Source: Palsa-465 sp963800475 (GTDB taxonomy: Bacteria; Actinomycetota; Thermoleophilia; Solirubrobacterales; Solirubrobacteraceae). Taken from it: a DNA stretch of 64,000 nucleotides. Positions 1 to 8,878 of this stretch are shown here, piece after piece. Within the stretch, counting starts at the first letter, position 1; each line of letters starts with the position of its first letter. Location: the NCBI GenBank assembly GCA_963800475.1, contig CAWDAZ010000002.1, positions 620,001 through 684,000 on the forward strand, written 5' to 3'. The position numbers were made by a program, and so were the translations under genes. The notes below the pieces were generated by a model. That model was given only the letters and a program-made list of their open reading frames with translations, did not search any database and was not told the DNA's origin.

Positions 1-11
1 GGACCCTCCGA

Positions 12-33
12 CGAGCAGTTTCATGCCTCGACA
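12..33. repeat. 22-bp inverted-repeat partner of 5878-5899
   Basis: The sequence around TTTCATGCCTCGA recurs in reverse complement just upstream of the IS110 element at about 5878-5899, with one mismatch in about 22 bp. It lies outside the IS30 element, so it may be a target sequence or the end of another element cut by the window edge. Only the similarity is certain. Confidence 0.5.
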
Positions 34-91
34 AGCGGGCGTCCGGATGGCCCGGATCTAACGCGTAGCGACGCTCGCTTTTCGAGGCGGT

Positions 92-1507
92 CTCAGGTGA
101 TCGGCGCACCGCCTGAACATCCGGGCGGCCTGCTTGGCTGGCTGCCGAGCCAAGGTGGTGAATGTGAAGGGTCGTCCTCTGACGCAGGATCAGAAGGAGC
201 TGGTGTGGCAGCTGTGGGGGGATGGCTACTCCCCGCGGGCGATCGGGCGCAAGGTTGGGTTCTGGGCGCACGGGGTTCGCAACTACGTTGGCAAGACCGG
301 CGGCGTGCGCCCGGCGGAGCGTCGACGCTCTGAGCGCTGCCTCTCAAAGCAAAAGCGGGAGGAGATCTCTCGCGGCCTGGCCCGCGGCGAGTGCTTCAGG
401 GCGATCGGGAAGGCGATCGGTCGCGATCACACCACGATCTCGCGAGAGGTGAACCGAAACGGGGGTCGCACGAGCTACCGCGCTGAGCGAGCCGATGAGA
501 CCGCCTGGGGCAGGGCCCGTCGGCCGAAGCCCGCAAAGCTTCACCTCAACCCCAAGCTGCGGGCCGTGGTCGAGGAGAAGCTCTGCCTTAAGTGGTCGCC
601 GGAGCAGATCTCTAGGTGGTTGCGCCGCGCCTACCCTGATGATTCAGACATGCAGGTCTCTCACGAGACGATCTACCTGTCGCTGTTCGTCCAGGGCCGC
701 GGCGCGCTGCGCCGCGAGCTCTCCGCCTGTCTTAGGAGCGGCCGGCGCACCCGCCATCCTCGAGCTCAGCGGCCCAAGCGCCAAGGACAGGGCAAGATCC
801 CCGGCCGGGTGATGATCTCCGAGCGCCCCGCGGAGGTCGAAGACCGCGCTGTCCCGGGCCACTGGGAGGGGGACCTCCTGCTGGGCAAGAAGCCGACCGG
901 GATCGCGACTCTGGTCGAGCGCTCTACTCGCTACTGCCAGCTCGTCGCCTTGCCCGACGGCCAGTCCGCCGAGGCGGTTCGTGACGCGCTGGTCAAGAGC
1001 ATCGGACAGCTGCCGGCCCAGCTTCGCCGCTCGCTCACCTGGGACCAGGGTCGCGAGATGAAGGAGCACCTCGCCTTCACCGTCGCGAGCGGAGTCCAGG
1101 TCTACTTCTGCGATCCCCGAAGCCCTTGGCAGCGGGGCTCAAACGAGAACACGAACGGGCTGCTGCGCCAGTACTTCCCCAAGCGCTCAGACCTCAGCCG
1201 CTTCACCCAGAAGGAACTCGACGCCGTCGCCCAAGAGCTCAACGGCAGACCCAGGCAAACACTCGGCTGGATGACCCCCGCGGAGCGGCTCACCGAGGTC
1301 CTGTCCGAAGCAGTCGTACAGCAGTAACTCTCACCAAAGCAACCGCCGGCAAGGGTGACACCAGCGGCTTGCACAACGCGCGCAGCGACCCTCGCCGCTG
1401 CGCCTCGGCCTACGGCCTCGGCTCCGCGACGAGGGTCGCTAAGCCGACCGCGACCCGCCCCGTGTGAGAACCTTTCACCATCCGAGGTGGTGCGCTGACC
1501 CCTTGAG
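92..1507 (+). mobile_element. IS30-family insertion sequence with terminal inverted repeats
   Basis: Imperfect inverted repeats at 92-110 and 1489-1507 (15 of 19 positions match: CTCAGGTGATCGGCGCACC against the complement of GGTGCGCTGACCCCTTGAG) bracket a complete IS30-type transposase. The resulting 1.4-kb length suits the family. No clear target duplication can be read. The 160 bp between the transposase stop and the right repeat contains a GC-rich palindromic stretch (about 1391-1432) but no gene. Confidence 0.7.
164..1327 (+). CDS. IS30 family transposase
   Basis: DDE transposase that would cut and join the ends of its own element. An N-terminal helix-turn-helix region (LTQDQKELVWQLWGDGYSP; IGRDHTTISREVNRNGG) is followed by the catalytic core: GHWEGDLLLG (first Asp), LTWDQGREM (second Asp) and SPWQRGSNENTNGLLRQYFP (Glu), which is the IS30 signature. 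About 387 residues, normal for the family, with no internal stop, so it may be active. The GTG at 164 is chosen because AAGGTGG lies about 6 nt upstream; TTG at 134 in the same frame is the longer alternative. Confidence 0.93.
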   Translation: MKGRPLTQDQKELVWQLWGDGYSPRAIGRKVGFWAHGVRNYVGKTGGVRPAERRRSERCLSKQKREEISRGLARGECFRAIGKAIGRDHTTISREVNRNGGRTSYRAERADETAWGRARRPKPAKLHLNPKLRAVVEEKLCLKWSPEQISRWLRRAYPDDSDMQVSHETIYLSLFVQGRGALRRELSACLRSGRRTRHPRAQRPKRQGQGKIPGRVMISERPAEVEDRAVPGHWEGDLLLGKKPTGIATLVERSTRYCQLVALPDGQSAEAVRDALVKSIGQLPAQLRRSLTWDQGREMKEHLAFTVASGVQVYFCDPRSPWQRGSNENTNGLLRQYFPKRSDLSRFTQKELDAVAQELNGRPRQTLGWMTPAERLTEVLSEAVVQQ

Positions 1508-1735
1508 GTCGCGATCAAAGGAGTGGTCTAAGCGGCTGGCGTGGCTGTTTCTTTGGTCCAACTCGCAGCCGTGACCGCCTGGTCCGTCGATGGCGCGTAA
1601 TGCCAGAGCAGGGCGCGCACCATGCTCGGATCGCCTCGCGGGAGCTATTGGCGATACGACTACGGCTCGCCGGGACCGCCGCCTGGTGCGGGTAGAACCC
1701 GGTATCGCCTTTTGGCGTCGTCGGAGTCGCGCGGG

Positions 1736-2698
1736 CTAGATTCTTGGCTTGCAGGCCTCGGTCAGCCCAGACGGGGGCGGGGACACTGTCTTGATGTCGT
1801 CGGGATGGTCCGTCGGTAACAGGGCGGTCCGGTAATACCAAGTGTTGCCACCGTCGTTGCTGAAGCACTGCTTGTAGGCCTTGGCGAAGCCAAATTTCCC
1901 AGTGTCTGGATCCTGGAGGGCAAAGACGTAAAAGTCAGTGCGCTCTGGGCGGTAGTACCCGCCGGATCCGACGATCGCAGCCTCGTTCGTAGGGAGTGCC
2001 TTCAATAGCGGAACGAAGGGGTAATACTTGAGCAGCGTCCCGTTGATTTTCTTGGTCTCGAGGTCGGTCTTGTCGGGATTCAGGCCCTGCTTGTCCCACG
2101 CGATTACGGTCGACGTCGGGGTTGACGATCCGTTGTGCAGCAGCGTCTTACGGCGCGCAGTGTTCCAGTTGTACACCGTCGAGTAGGACACGCCAGCGGC
2201 ATCCTTGACCTGGATCTGGTGCTCGTGGATCTGGAGCTTGAGCTGCTCGGCAAGTGGCCTGATGGTCTCGTAGGGATTGGAACCGGGACTTCCGTTCTGC
2301 GAGTTCGGCTCCTTGTCGATCGCGATGATCTTTCCGATCGGACAGACCGACACCTCAGCTCCGGCGGGCCCAATACTGTGAGGCTTGGCCAGGTACTTCC
2401 GGAAGAGCTCCTTGTACAAGGCCGCATGCTCCTTACCCACGGCGCTCAGGATGTCGGCTCCACCTGCGGGATTAGCCTCATCCTCGGCGTGACGGACGAC
2501 CATCACGGCCGGCGTGCACTCCTCGGCTGCACCCGCCTTCTTCGCGGCCGAGGACCCGACTCCAGCGGGACTATTGCTTGAGGTGCTTGAGCCGGTGCTT
2601 GATCCTGTGCTTGAACCTGAACTACCGCCACAGCCGCAGAGTCCGGCGATCAGAGCAATGACGAAGATCAAAGATCCAGGCTTCTGCATTCCCTGCAT
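1736..2698 (-). CDS. Lipoprotein with histidine-phosphatase-like fold
   Basis: Predicted exported lipoprotein: a short hydrophobic signal ends in a Cys-Gly-Cys lipobox-like sequence, followed by a Ser/Gly-rich linker of GSS repeats. The mature part starts with VVRHAEDEANP, like the RHG/RHAE catalytic motif of the histidine phosphatase superfamily, and later has STVIAWDKQG, resembling the second active-site segment of these proteins. Substrate unknown. The ATG at 2698 is chosen because GGAGAAG precedes it by about 9 nt. Family call is moderate, export call good. Confidence 0.68.
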   Translation of the reverse strand: MQGMQKPGSLIFVIALIAGLCGCGGSSGSSTGSSTGSSTSSNSPAGVGSSAAKKAGAAEECTPAVMVVRHAEDEANPAGGADILSAVGKEHAALYKELFRKYLAKPHSIGPAGAEVSVCPIGKIIAIDKEPNSQNGSPGSNPYETIRPLAEQLKLQIHEHQIQVKDAAGVSYSTVYNWNTARRKTLLHNGSSTPTSTVIAWDKQGLNPDKTDLETKKINGTLLKYYPFVPLLKALPTNEAAIVGSGGYYRPERTDFYVFALQDPDTGKFGFAKAYKQCFSNDGGNTWYYRTALLPTDHPDDIKTVSPPPSGLTEACKPRI

Positions 2699-2857
2699 GG
2701 GGCGGTAGCTTCTCCTCAATTAGCGGAGACGTCAAGTCCCGCTTGGTGCCGACGCTTGACCTCGAATCCGATACGGTAATGCCCAGGCGGGTGGCCAAGC
2801 CATATACGAGGGGAGCGCAACCATGGACGGATCGTTGAAGGTGTCTCGGATGCCCCG

Positions 2858-3475
2858 ATGAAGACTGCAGCTGCGCTCCTCATCGCCGGAGCTCTATCGA
2901 TCGCACTCGCGGCGTGCGGCTCGGGCTCGGGATCCACGCACTCGGCGGCGTCCGTCAAGACAAGGGAGGCCGGCCCCTTCGGAAGGGCAACCTACCTCAA
3001 GGTGGTCAACCCGGATCTGGGGGTCCCCCAGCCGGGAGCAACGATCACGGTCACGATCTGCGCGGTAAATGTGAGATGCAAGGACCCCGTAACACTCGGC
3101 AGAGGCCAGTCGGTCGATATGGGCGCAGGGCGCGTGAATGGAACCATTCGCTACCCCAATGGCTATACCTTTAACTTCGAGGCCTTTAACCCGGACGTCG
3201 GAGAACCGTGGGTCGCAGTGACGGACCCGCAGGGCAACAAACTTTACTGTCAAGGCGGTTACAGCAACATATACGAGCCCCAGGGCGACGGGAATAGGTG
3301 TGAGCTCCAGCTCTCGGAAGGCCAGCGGCGCAACGTTAACGCGTCCGCTGGGCGCGGAGGCAACCCCGGGTACGTGCTTCACGCTTATCGCGACGCCGAC
3401 AGCGGCGACTACAAGATGATGAGGCTGGAGACCGACCCCTGCTACGTCGACTTCGGCCACAGCGTCAAATGCTGA
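2858..3475 (+). CDS. Small secreted lipoprotein of unknown function
   Basis: Begins with a textbook lipoprotein signal (MKTAAALLIAGALSIALAAC, lipobox LAAC), so it should be anchored on the outer face of the membrane. The mature ~185 residues contain five cysteines that could form disulfides (CAVNVRC, YCQ, RCEL, PCYV, KC) and predict a beta-rich domain. I do not recognise a family. It is divergent from the preceding phosphatase-like lipoprotein (about 160 bp apart). Confidence 0.75.
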   Translation: MKTAAALLIAGALSIALAACGSGSGSTHSAASVKTREAGPFGRATYLKVVNPDLGVPQPGATITVTICAVNVRCKDPVTLGRGQSVDMGAGRVNGTIRYPNGYTFNFEAFNPDVGEPWVAVTDPQGNKLYCQGGYSNIYEPQGDGNRCELQLSEGQRRNVNASAGRGGNPGYVLHAYRDADSGDYKMMRLETDPCYVDFGHSVKC

Positions 3476-3525
3476 CTCGGCCCTCTCCCCCTGCTCCGAT
3501 CTGTTGCACGTTGTCGTGACTTGTC

Positions 3526-3640
3526 GGCGACGCCTCAATCGCGCGGATCGCCAGCGCCGGGCGAGTCCTTTGCCACGGTTGCGATCGCCCGCGCGTGCCC
3601 GGCAGCGAGACCCGCGGAATCACTGAAGCAGGACCGGCAC
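3526..3640 (+). repeat. Dispersed GC-rich intergenic repeat, copy i
   Basis: About 115 bp that recurs in reverse orientation at 35789-35901 (best match, including CGCGGAATCACTGAAGCAGG) and partly at 45062-45130. All copies are intergenic and share the core TTTGCCACG..GCGATCGCCCG. The stretch encodes nothing convincing. Confidence 0.7.
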
Positions 3641-3725
3641 GCGCCGGCGGCCGGCGTCTCGCAAATCGCCAGAAGCGCGCACGCTCCGCGTCGCGGACGG
3701 ATCGGTCAACGTTATGGTCTTGTAG

Positions 3726-3890
3726 GTGGACAGGCCGCTCGCCCGGATCGAGTTCCCCGCCGATGATCCAGACCGCGCGCGGCGGTTCTGGTCGGATCTT
3801 CTCGGGGACGAGCTCGCCGAGCGCAGCGACGCCGAAGGGCGCGGCTGCGCACACACCGGGGATCCCGCCGCCCGTCAAGGTGACGAGATT
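3726..3890 (+). pseudogene. 5' fragment of a VOC (glyoxalase-like) gene
   Basis: From a GTG at 3726 the frame reads IEFPADDPDRARRFWSDLLG and then HTGDP, which is how many actinobacterial vicinal-oxygen-chelate proteins begin. The similarity ends after about 50 residues and the frame runs into the signal peptide of the next gene. Most simply a truncated VOC gene fused by deletion to the lipoprotein gene; translation of the fusion is doubtful. Confidence 0.55.
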
Positions 3891-3902
3891 AATCCTTCTC
3901 CC

Positions 3903-5737
3903 TTGAGCCTGCGACTCAGTATTAGAGCAGCGGCAGCTCTGATGCTCGCCGTCGTGGCTGTCGCGATGGCTGTCGGGTGTGGCGGTTCCGAGAACAGGAG
4001 CGCCGTAGAAGTAAAAGCGTTGTGGTACGGCACGGCGCAGGACGGAACCGTTCGCGGGGGCGTGACTCCGGTCGATGTCGCCGCGGTGAAGGATGACCCG
4101 ATGACGCCTCTGTCGGTGGATCTGCGCGGGCTTCAAGCCGTCGGCGCGGGTCCGATGTGGAGGGCTGCGACCGCGGTGGCCGGTACTCAGGCGGTCCTGA
4201 TCTCCGGGGTTGACCCGCGGCTGCAGCAACTCAGGTATTCGCTGCGCGAGGCCATCGACGGGCCGTCGGCCGGGGCGTTGCTGAGCGTGGGATCGCTGGC
4301 GGCGCTTCGCGGGTCGAGGATCTCGAGGTCCACGACGATGACGGGCACGGTGCTGCCGGACGGTTCCGTCGGCCCGGTGGCGGGCATCGCCGAGAAGGTG
4401 CGGGCGGCGGCCAGGGCCGGGTTCACCCACGTGCTCATCCCGGCCGGGCTCAAGCTCGTGTCCGACCCCAGGACCGGGCGTCCGGTCGACCCGGTGCGAC
4501 TGGGCCGCTCCCTTGGCGTGGAGGTGACGCCGGTCGCGAGCGTTCCCGGCGCCTTCGCGATCCTGACTGCGGAACCCGACCGGCCGGCTGGGCGCCGGCC
4601 CCCGCCGATCCGTCCGGGAATCCTGCGGATGCTCACCCGGCGCAGTCGGGCGCTGATCGCCGCAGCCCGACGGCAGGTGACCGAACTGTCCCTCGCAGCG
4701 GGCAGGTCGACCAAGGCGGTGGAGAACATCGGGGCGTTGACGCGCGCCGCTGAGCGGGCGCTCGCAGGCAGGGACCCGGTGCTCGCGTTCGCTGCCGCCG
4801 CCGAGGCCGCACAGGCGGGCCAGCTAGCGGTGGCAGTGGCACGGCTGCATGCGGCGGCGAAGCACGCGACGCTCGCTGAGCTCTCGGCCCAGGTTCGCCG
4901 CTCCGCCGAGCGTTCGCTGGTGTCGATCCGCGCACAGGTGCGTGCGACGGCCCAGCTTCACGTCACCACGGTCGCGCAGCTTCCCGCGCTGGCTGACACG
5001 CTCTCGTGGGGCGAGTTCGCGCTGACGTCAATCGCGGTCGTGAAGGAGCGACTGAAGACCGCGCGCACCGAAGCGCAGCTCGACGAGATCGTGCAGTTCC
5101 TCGAGGTGGCTCGCTTTGAGGCAGCGACATACATGCCGGCGTGCGCGGAGTCGCTGGCGTTCCTCGGGCGGCGGCCGCTGAGCGCCCGTACCGTCAGTCT
5201 GCTCAACGCCTACGTAGATCTCGTCGCCTACGCCGCGGAGACCAACCGCGGGTATGCCGACACCTGGGGCTGGGAGCAACCCGTGCCAGCTACCTGGGCC
5301 AGCTCTTGGACGAGTCCAACGCCCTCACCAAAGCAGCCGCACCGGAGCTCCGGAACCTACGCGGTCCGACCGCCCAGCTCGCGCTGCGGCTGGCGGCGGC
5401 GCTGCTCAAGTACGTGGAAAGCACCCAGCTGGTCAACGACCTGACCTACCGGAACAGCTCCGGAAACGACGGCCCGCCGAACCTCGCACCGATCAAGAAC
5501 CCCCTGACGGTGCGGACCCAGGCCCAGACCGCCGACGCGATCGCCCGGACGGTGGTGCGCGAGGTCGCTGCGGAGGGTCGGGACACTTCGTTTGTGCAAT
5601 GGAATAGCCAATGGGGGGCCGATCTCGCTTTAGGGCGGCTGCCGAATAGAACCCAGGAGCAGACACTGCACGGTCTGGAGTTCCAATGGTTCGCAGTCCT
5701 GCAGGGGCGGTTGCTTGTCGCACTGGAGCGCCTCTGA
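3903..5737 (+). pseudogene. Lon-like (peptidase S16) lipoprotein, frameshifted
   Basis: From TTG at 3903 the protein has a lipoprotein signal (AALMLAVVAVAMAVGCGG) and then a Lon-type proteolytic domain: IDGPSAG places the catalytic Ser at residue 122 and GIAEKVRAAA the Lys at residue 165, a 43-residue gap equal to that of Lon Ser679/Lys722. There is no ATPase domain, so it would be an extracytoplasmic S16 peptidase with a long helical C-terminal region. The frame is lost near 5275-5290: it ends at 5444, while sensible protein (RASYLGQLLDESNALTKAA onward) continues in another frame to 5737. Either a real mutation or a sequencing error. Confidence 0.75.
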
Positions 5738-5939
5738 TTACTCGAGGGCCAAACAGGTGTTTCGCCACGAAAGCGACGGTCTGAGTTTGGCTCGACGAGA
5801 CAGCTCCTTCGGGCTAGAAGCACAAGCCAAGTCGGACTAGCTCTCGGGTCGATCTGATACCTCCGGCCGAGACTGCTGCTTTTCGAGGCATGAAACTGCG
5901 GGTGTGAGGTCTGTCCGGCGCCGGGCGTAGGTTCGGTTG

Positions 5940-6110
5940 ATCTGGGACAGGGGCCTCATTTGGGAGAACGTAGACGGGTAGGCCGTTTTGATCGATGGGC
6001 TTCGAGCCCGTGCTTTTCGTTCGGCCGCCCCTGCGACTTGCCTGGATTGAGCCACGCTGAGAGCTCGTATCGGTCTGTGTCGTTGTCCCGCTGGTTCTCC
6101 CGCACTGTCG
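5940..6110 (+). ncRNA. Candidate IS110 bridge RNA (5' side of transposase)
   Basis: The non-coding stretch upstream of the IS110 transposase folds into a loop of the type used by bridge RNAs: outer stem GGCCG (5981-5985)/CGGCC (6022-6026), an 11-nt internal loop, inner stem GGGCT (5997-6001)/AGCCC (6005-6009), and a 12-nt internal loop on the other side. A longer stem GGGAGAAC (5962-5969)/GTTCTCCC (6094-6101) encloses it. IS110-group elements are known to encode guide RNAs here. Ends, expression and guide sequences are not determined. The rest of 5738-6127 holds no gene. Confidence 0.5.
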
Positions 6111-6130
6111 TCGAGTTGTGGAGGTGAGTG

Positions 6131-7375
6131 ATGGGAGTGCCGCGGTGGGTCGGTCGTGCGATCGGCCTGGATGTGCATCGCACGTTCTGTGAGATCGCGA
6201 TCTGCGAGGACGGGGTGACCCGCTCTGGTGGTCGGGTGCCGAGCACGCCGGGCGGGTTGGCATCGCTGGCGGAGAGCCTGTTGCCGTCTGACCGGATCGC
6301 GTTGGAGGTGACGGGCAGCTGCTGGGAGGTCGCTCGGATCCTCGAGCCGCACGTGAACCGGGTTGTGGTCGTCTCCCCGGATGACACAGGGATCGCGAGC
6401 GCGCGCGCGAAAACGGACAAGCTCGACGCGCGCGCGTTGGCCGTGCTGCTGTGGAAGGGTGAGCTTGAGGCGGTGTGGATGCCCGATGAGCGCTGCCGGA
6501 TCCTGCGCCGGCGGCTGGCGCGTCGCGATCAGCTGATGCGAGGCAGGACCCGTTCTAAGAACGAGATCCACGCGTCGTTGCAGCGCCGGCTGCAGGCCAA
6601 GCCGCCGTGTGCGGACTTGTTCGGCGTCAAAGGCCGCCAATGGTTGGCCGGGTTGGAGCTGCCGGCCGAGGAGCGCGAGTCGGTGGACGCCGCGATCCGT
6701 CACATCGAGTTCCTTGACCAGGAGATCGCCGCGGTCGACCGGCTGATCGCCCAGCAGGCGTTGTCCTGGCCGGAGATCAAACGGCTGATGACCGTCCCCG
6801 GCGTGAACCTCGTCTGCGCGGCGTCGTTCATCGCCGCCGTCGGGAACCCGAACCGGTTCCTCACCAGCCGCAAGCTGGTCGCCTATCTCGGGCTCGATCC
6901 TCGTGTCAAGCAGTCCGGCGATGAGCCGGCACGCTCGGGCCGGATCTCAAAGCGCGGATCGGCGTCCGCCCGGTGGGCGCTGGTGGAGACGTGCTGGTCG
7001 GTGGTGCTGCAACCCGGCCCGATGCGCGCGTTCTATGAACGCACCCGCAACCGGCGCGGGAGCGGCAAAGCGATCGTCGCGACTGCCCGCAAACTCGTCG
7101 TCCTGTTCTGGTGCATGCTCACCCGCTCAGAGGACTACGCCCACCAACAGCCGTCGCTGACCCGCAAGAAGCTTCGTCGCCTCGAGATCACCGCCGGCGC
7201 CCCGAAGTACGCACGCCGCGCCGCCGGGACCTGGTCCACCAACGATCTGATGCGCCAGGCCGAGCGCGAACTCGCGCTCCAAGCCGAAGCGTCATACAAA
7301 CGAATCGTCCAAGACCAACAAGCCGGCGGACCAGCGAGGAAAGCGGGCGCGAGCGTGACACTGGAGCACGCATAG
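6131..7375 (+). CDS. IS110 family transposase (DEDD)
   Basis: N-terminal RuvC-like DEDD domain (AIGLDVHRTFCEIAI; ALEVTGSCW; AKTDKLDARALAVLL) followed by a C-terminal Tnp20 domain (MTVPGVNLVCAASFIAAVG; VKQSGDEPARSGRISKRGSA, which includes the Ser of the conserved S-G region). About 414 residues, full length, no frameshift. IS110 recombinases insert without terminal repeats, guided by an RNA from the element. ATG 6131 preferred over GTG 6128. The outer ends of this element could not be fixed from the window. Confidence 0.93.
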   Translation: MGVPRWVGRAIGLDVHRTFCEIAICEDGVTRSGGRVPSTPGGLASLAESLLPSDRIALEVTGSCWEVARILEPHVNRVVVVSPDDTGIASARAKTDKLDARALAVLLWKGELEAVWMPDERCRILRRRLARRDQLMRGRTRSKNEIHASLQRRLQAKPPCADLFGVKGRQWLAGLELPAEERESVDAAIRHIEFLDQEIAAVDRLIAQQALSWPEIKRLMTVPGVNLVCAASFIAAVGNPNRFLTSRKLVAYLGLDPRVKQSGDEPARSGRISKRGSASARWALVETCWSVVLQPGPMRAFYERTRNRRGSGKAIVATARKLVVLFWCMLTRSEDYAHQQPSLTRKKLRRLEITAGAPKYARRAAGTWSTNDLMRQAERELALQAEASYKRIVQDQQAGGPARKAGASVTLEHA

Positions 7376-7569
7376 GTTCAAGTCACTCAACAGAGGACAA
7401 AGCCGCGTGGCAGACCACAAGCTCCTGACGTCTGCGCTTCGCTACGTCATCGGCTCGCGCCCGACCAGCAACCTACGCGGCGGCCGCCCCGCCCGCAAGA
7501 CCACGGAGGACACCAGCCCGCAAATACCGACAACACCGACTTGACTTTCATCGGTCGATCTAAGCGGAA

Positions 7570-7735
7570 GCTACGGGCACAGTGCCGGTGTCACGCGAGA
7601 GCTTAAGCGCCGGGTGACGTTCGGTCGGGGGATCAGCGCGAAGATCCCGCCTAGGCAATGTCGCAGGTGAGCGTCGAGATCGTCCGCCGGAGAAATGAGG
7701 CCTTTCTGGGAGACGATCCCGAGAGCGCCCTCTAG
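7570..7735. repeat. 166-bp perfect direct repeat, left copy
   Basis: Identical by eye over all 166 bases to 8686-8851. The two copies lie immediately outside the IS982-like element, 4 bp away on this side and 1-2 bp on the other. Read on the minus strand one frame is open (IVSQKGLISPADDL..), but I recognise no family. Confidence 0.9.
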
Positions 7736-7738
7736 AGG

Positions 7739-8685
7739 TTGATGTGGGTTCATCGTCCGTCGTAGTCGGCAGGCGCGTGGTGGCGGCCGAGGAGGGCGTT
7801 GATGAGCATGCCGAGGGTGAGCGCGAGGAGTCGTTGGGCGAGGCGTTGCGCGAGTCGGGGGAGCGTCTTGGCGAGGTGGTCTCCATCCGCATTTGGCGCT
7901 TGAGGGTCGAGAACACCGATTCGATCACGAGCCGGATCCGCGCTTGGCGACTCGGTCGGTGGGCGCTGCCCGAGCTTGTGCTTGTCGGGGACGATCAGCT
8001 CCACGCCGATGAGCTCGAGGCTGTCGTGATGTTCTCGTCCGCGGTGCGGCGTCGGCGAACAGGACCGTCCGGGGTGTGCGCTGGCGAGCTGGAAGACACC
8101 CTCGCGCTCGTTCTCGTTGGCCGGTCTGAGGTCATAGCCGACCGGTGCGCCGGCGCGGTCGGTGATCAGCAGGAGTCGCATTCCCCAGTACCACTGGCTT
8201 TTGGATGCGCAATACCCGTAGGCGGCGTGCCCGGCGAACTCGCTGCGGGACGCGCACCGGCGTAGTTCGCGCACCCAACAGGGTGCCGTCGACGAGCCGC
8301 ACGCGGCCCGCCGCGATGAGCTCGGCGACACAAGCTGCACGAACGTGATCGAGGCGTCAGTCGCCTGAGCCGCCGGTTGAACTGCGACTGGTCGGGCAGG
8401 TGCGGGAAGCACGGCAGCAGCCGTCCGATCGTCCCGAGGAACTGCCGATCGGACGCCAGGCCGGTGACAGCTTGAGCGACCGCGAGCGCGATCAGCTCCT
8501 GATCGGTGATCTGGCCGACCGGGCCCGGGCGACGAATCGACAACGAACACGCGAATACGTAGGCTGCGACAACGAGGGTCTCCAGCGAAGCGTCCATCTC
8601 GTGCTCCAATCACGAGTTGACAGGGCTGGAGGCCCTTTCTTATGTCAACACCCGTCTCCTGCACCGACGGGCCAACCCACATCAC
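7739..8685 (-). mobile_element. Decayed IS982-family insertion sequence
   Basis: An 11-bp terminal inverted repeat (TGATGTGGGTT at about 7740-7750; AACCCACATCA at about 8674-8684) encloses about 0.95 kb, the usual IS982 length, with a broken transposase gene inside. The 166-bp direct repeats begin directly outside, far longer than any normal target duplication for this family. Confidence 0.7.
7750..8609 (-). pseudogene. IS982-type transposase, several frameshifts
   Basis: Reading from 8609 the first frame gives a typical N-terminus (MDASLETLVVAAYVFACSL, then FPHLPDQSQFNRRLRRL). The match moves to another frame for the central part (AAYGYCASKSQWYWGMRLLL, PVGYDLRPANENE), then to a third (IESVFSTLKRQMRMET), and returns for the C-terminus (LAQRLLALTLGMLINALLGR). 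At least three frame changes make it non-functional. The order of conserved segments is that of IS982 DDE transposases. Confidence 0.8.
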
Positions 8686-8851
8686 GCTACGGGCACAGTG
8701 CCGGTGTCACGCGAGAGCTTAAGCGCCGGGTGACGTTCGGTCGGGGGATCAGCGCGAAGATCCCGCCTAGGCAATGTCGCAGGTGAGCGTCGAGATCGTC
8801 CGCCGGAGAAATGAGGCCTTTCTGGGAGACGATCCCGAGAGCGCCCTCTAG
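8686..8851. repeat. 166-bp perfect direct repeat, right copy
   Basis: Second copy of the repeat at 7570-7735, same orientation, no differences seen. It ends 27 bp before the stop codon of the FecR-like gene. Confidence 0.9.
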
Positions 8852-8878
8852 CTGCCTGCCGCTGTCTCGAATGCGTGA

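Noticed and set aside
3465..4430. Minus-strand frame of 321 codons across the VOC fragment and Lon-like gene
   Set aside because: Low-complexity Arg/Pro sequence, crossing a dispersed repeat; no family features.
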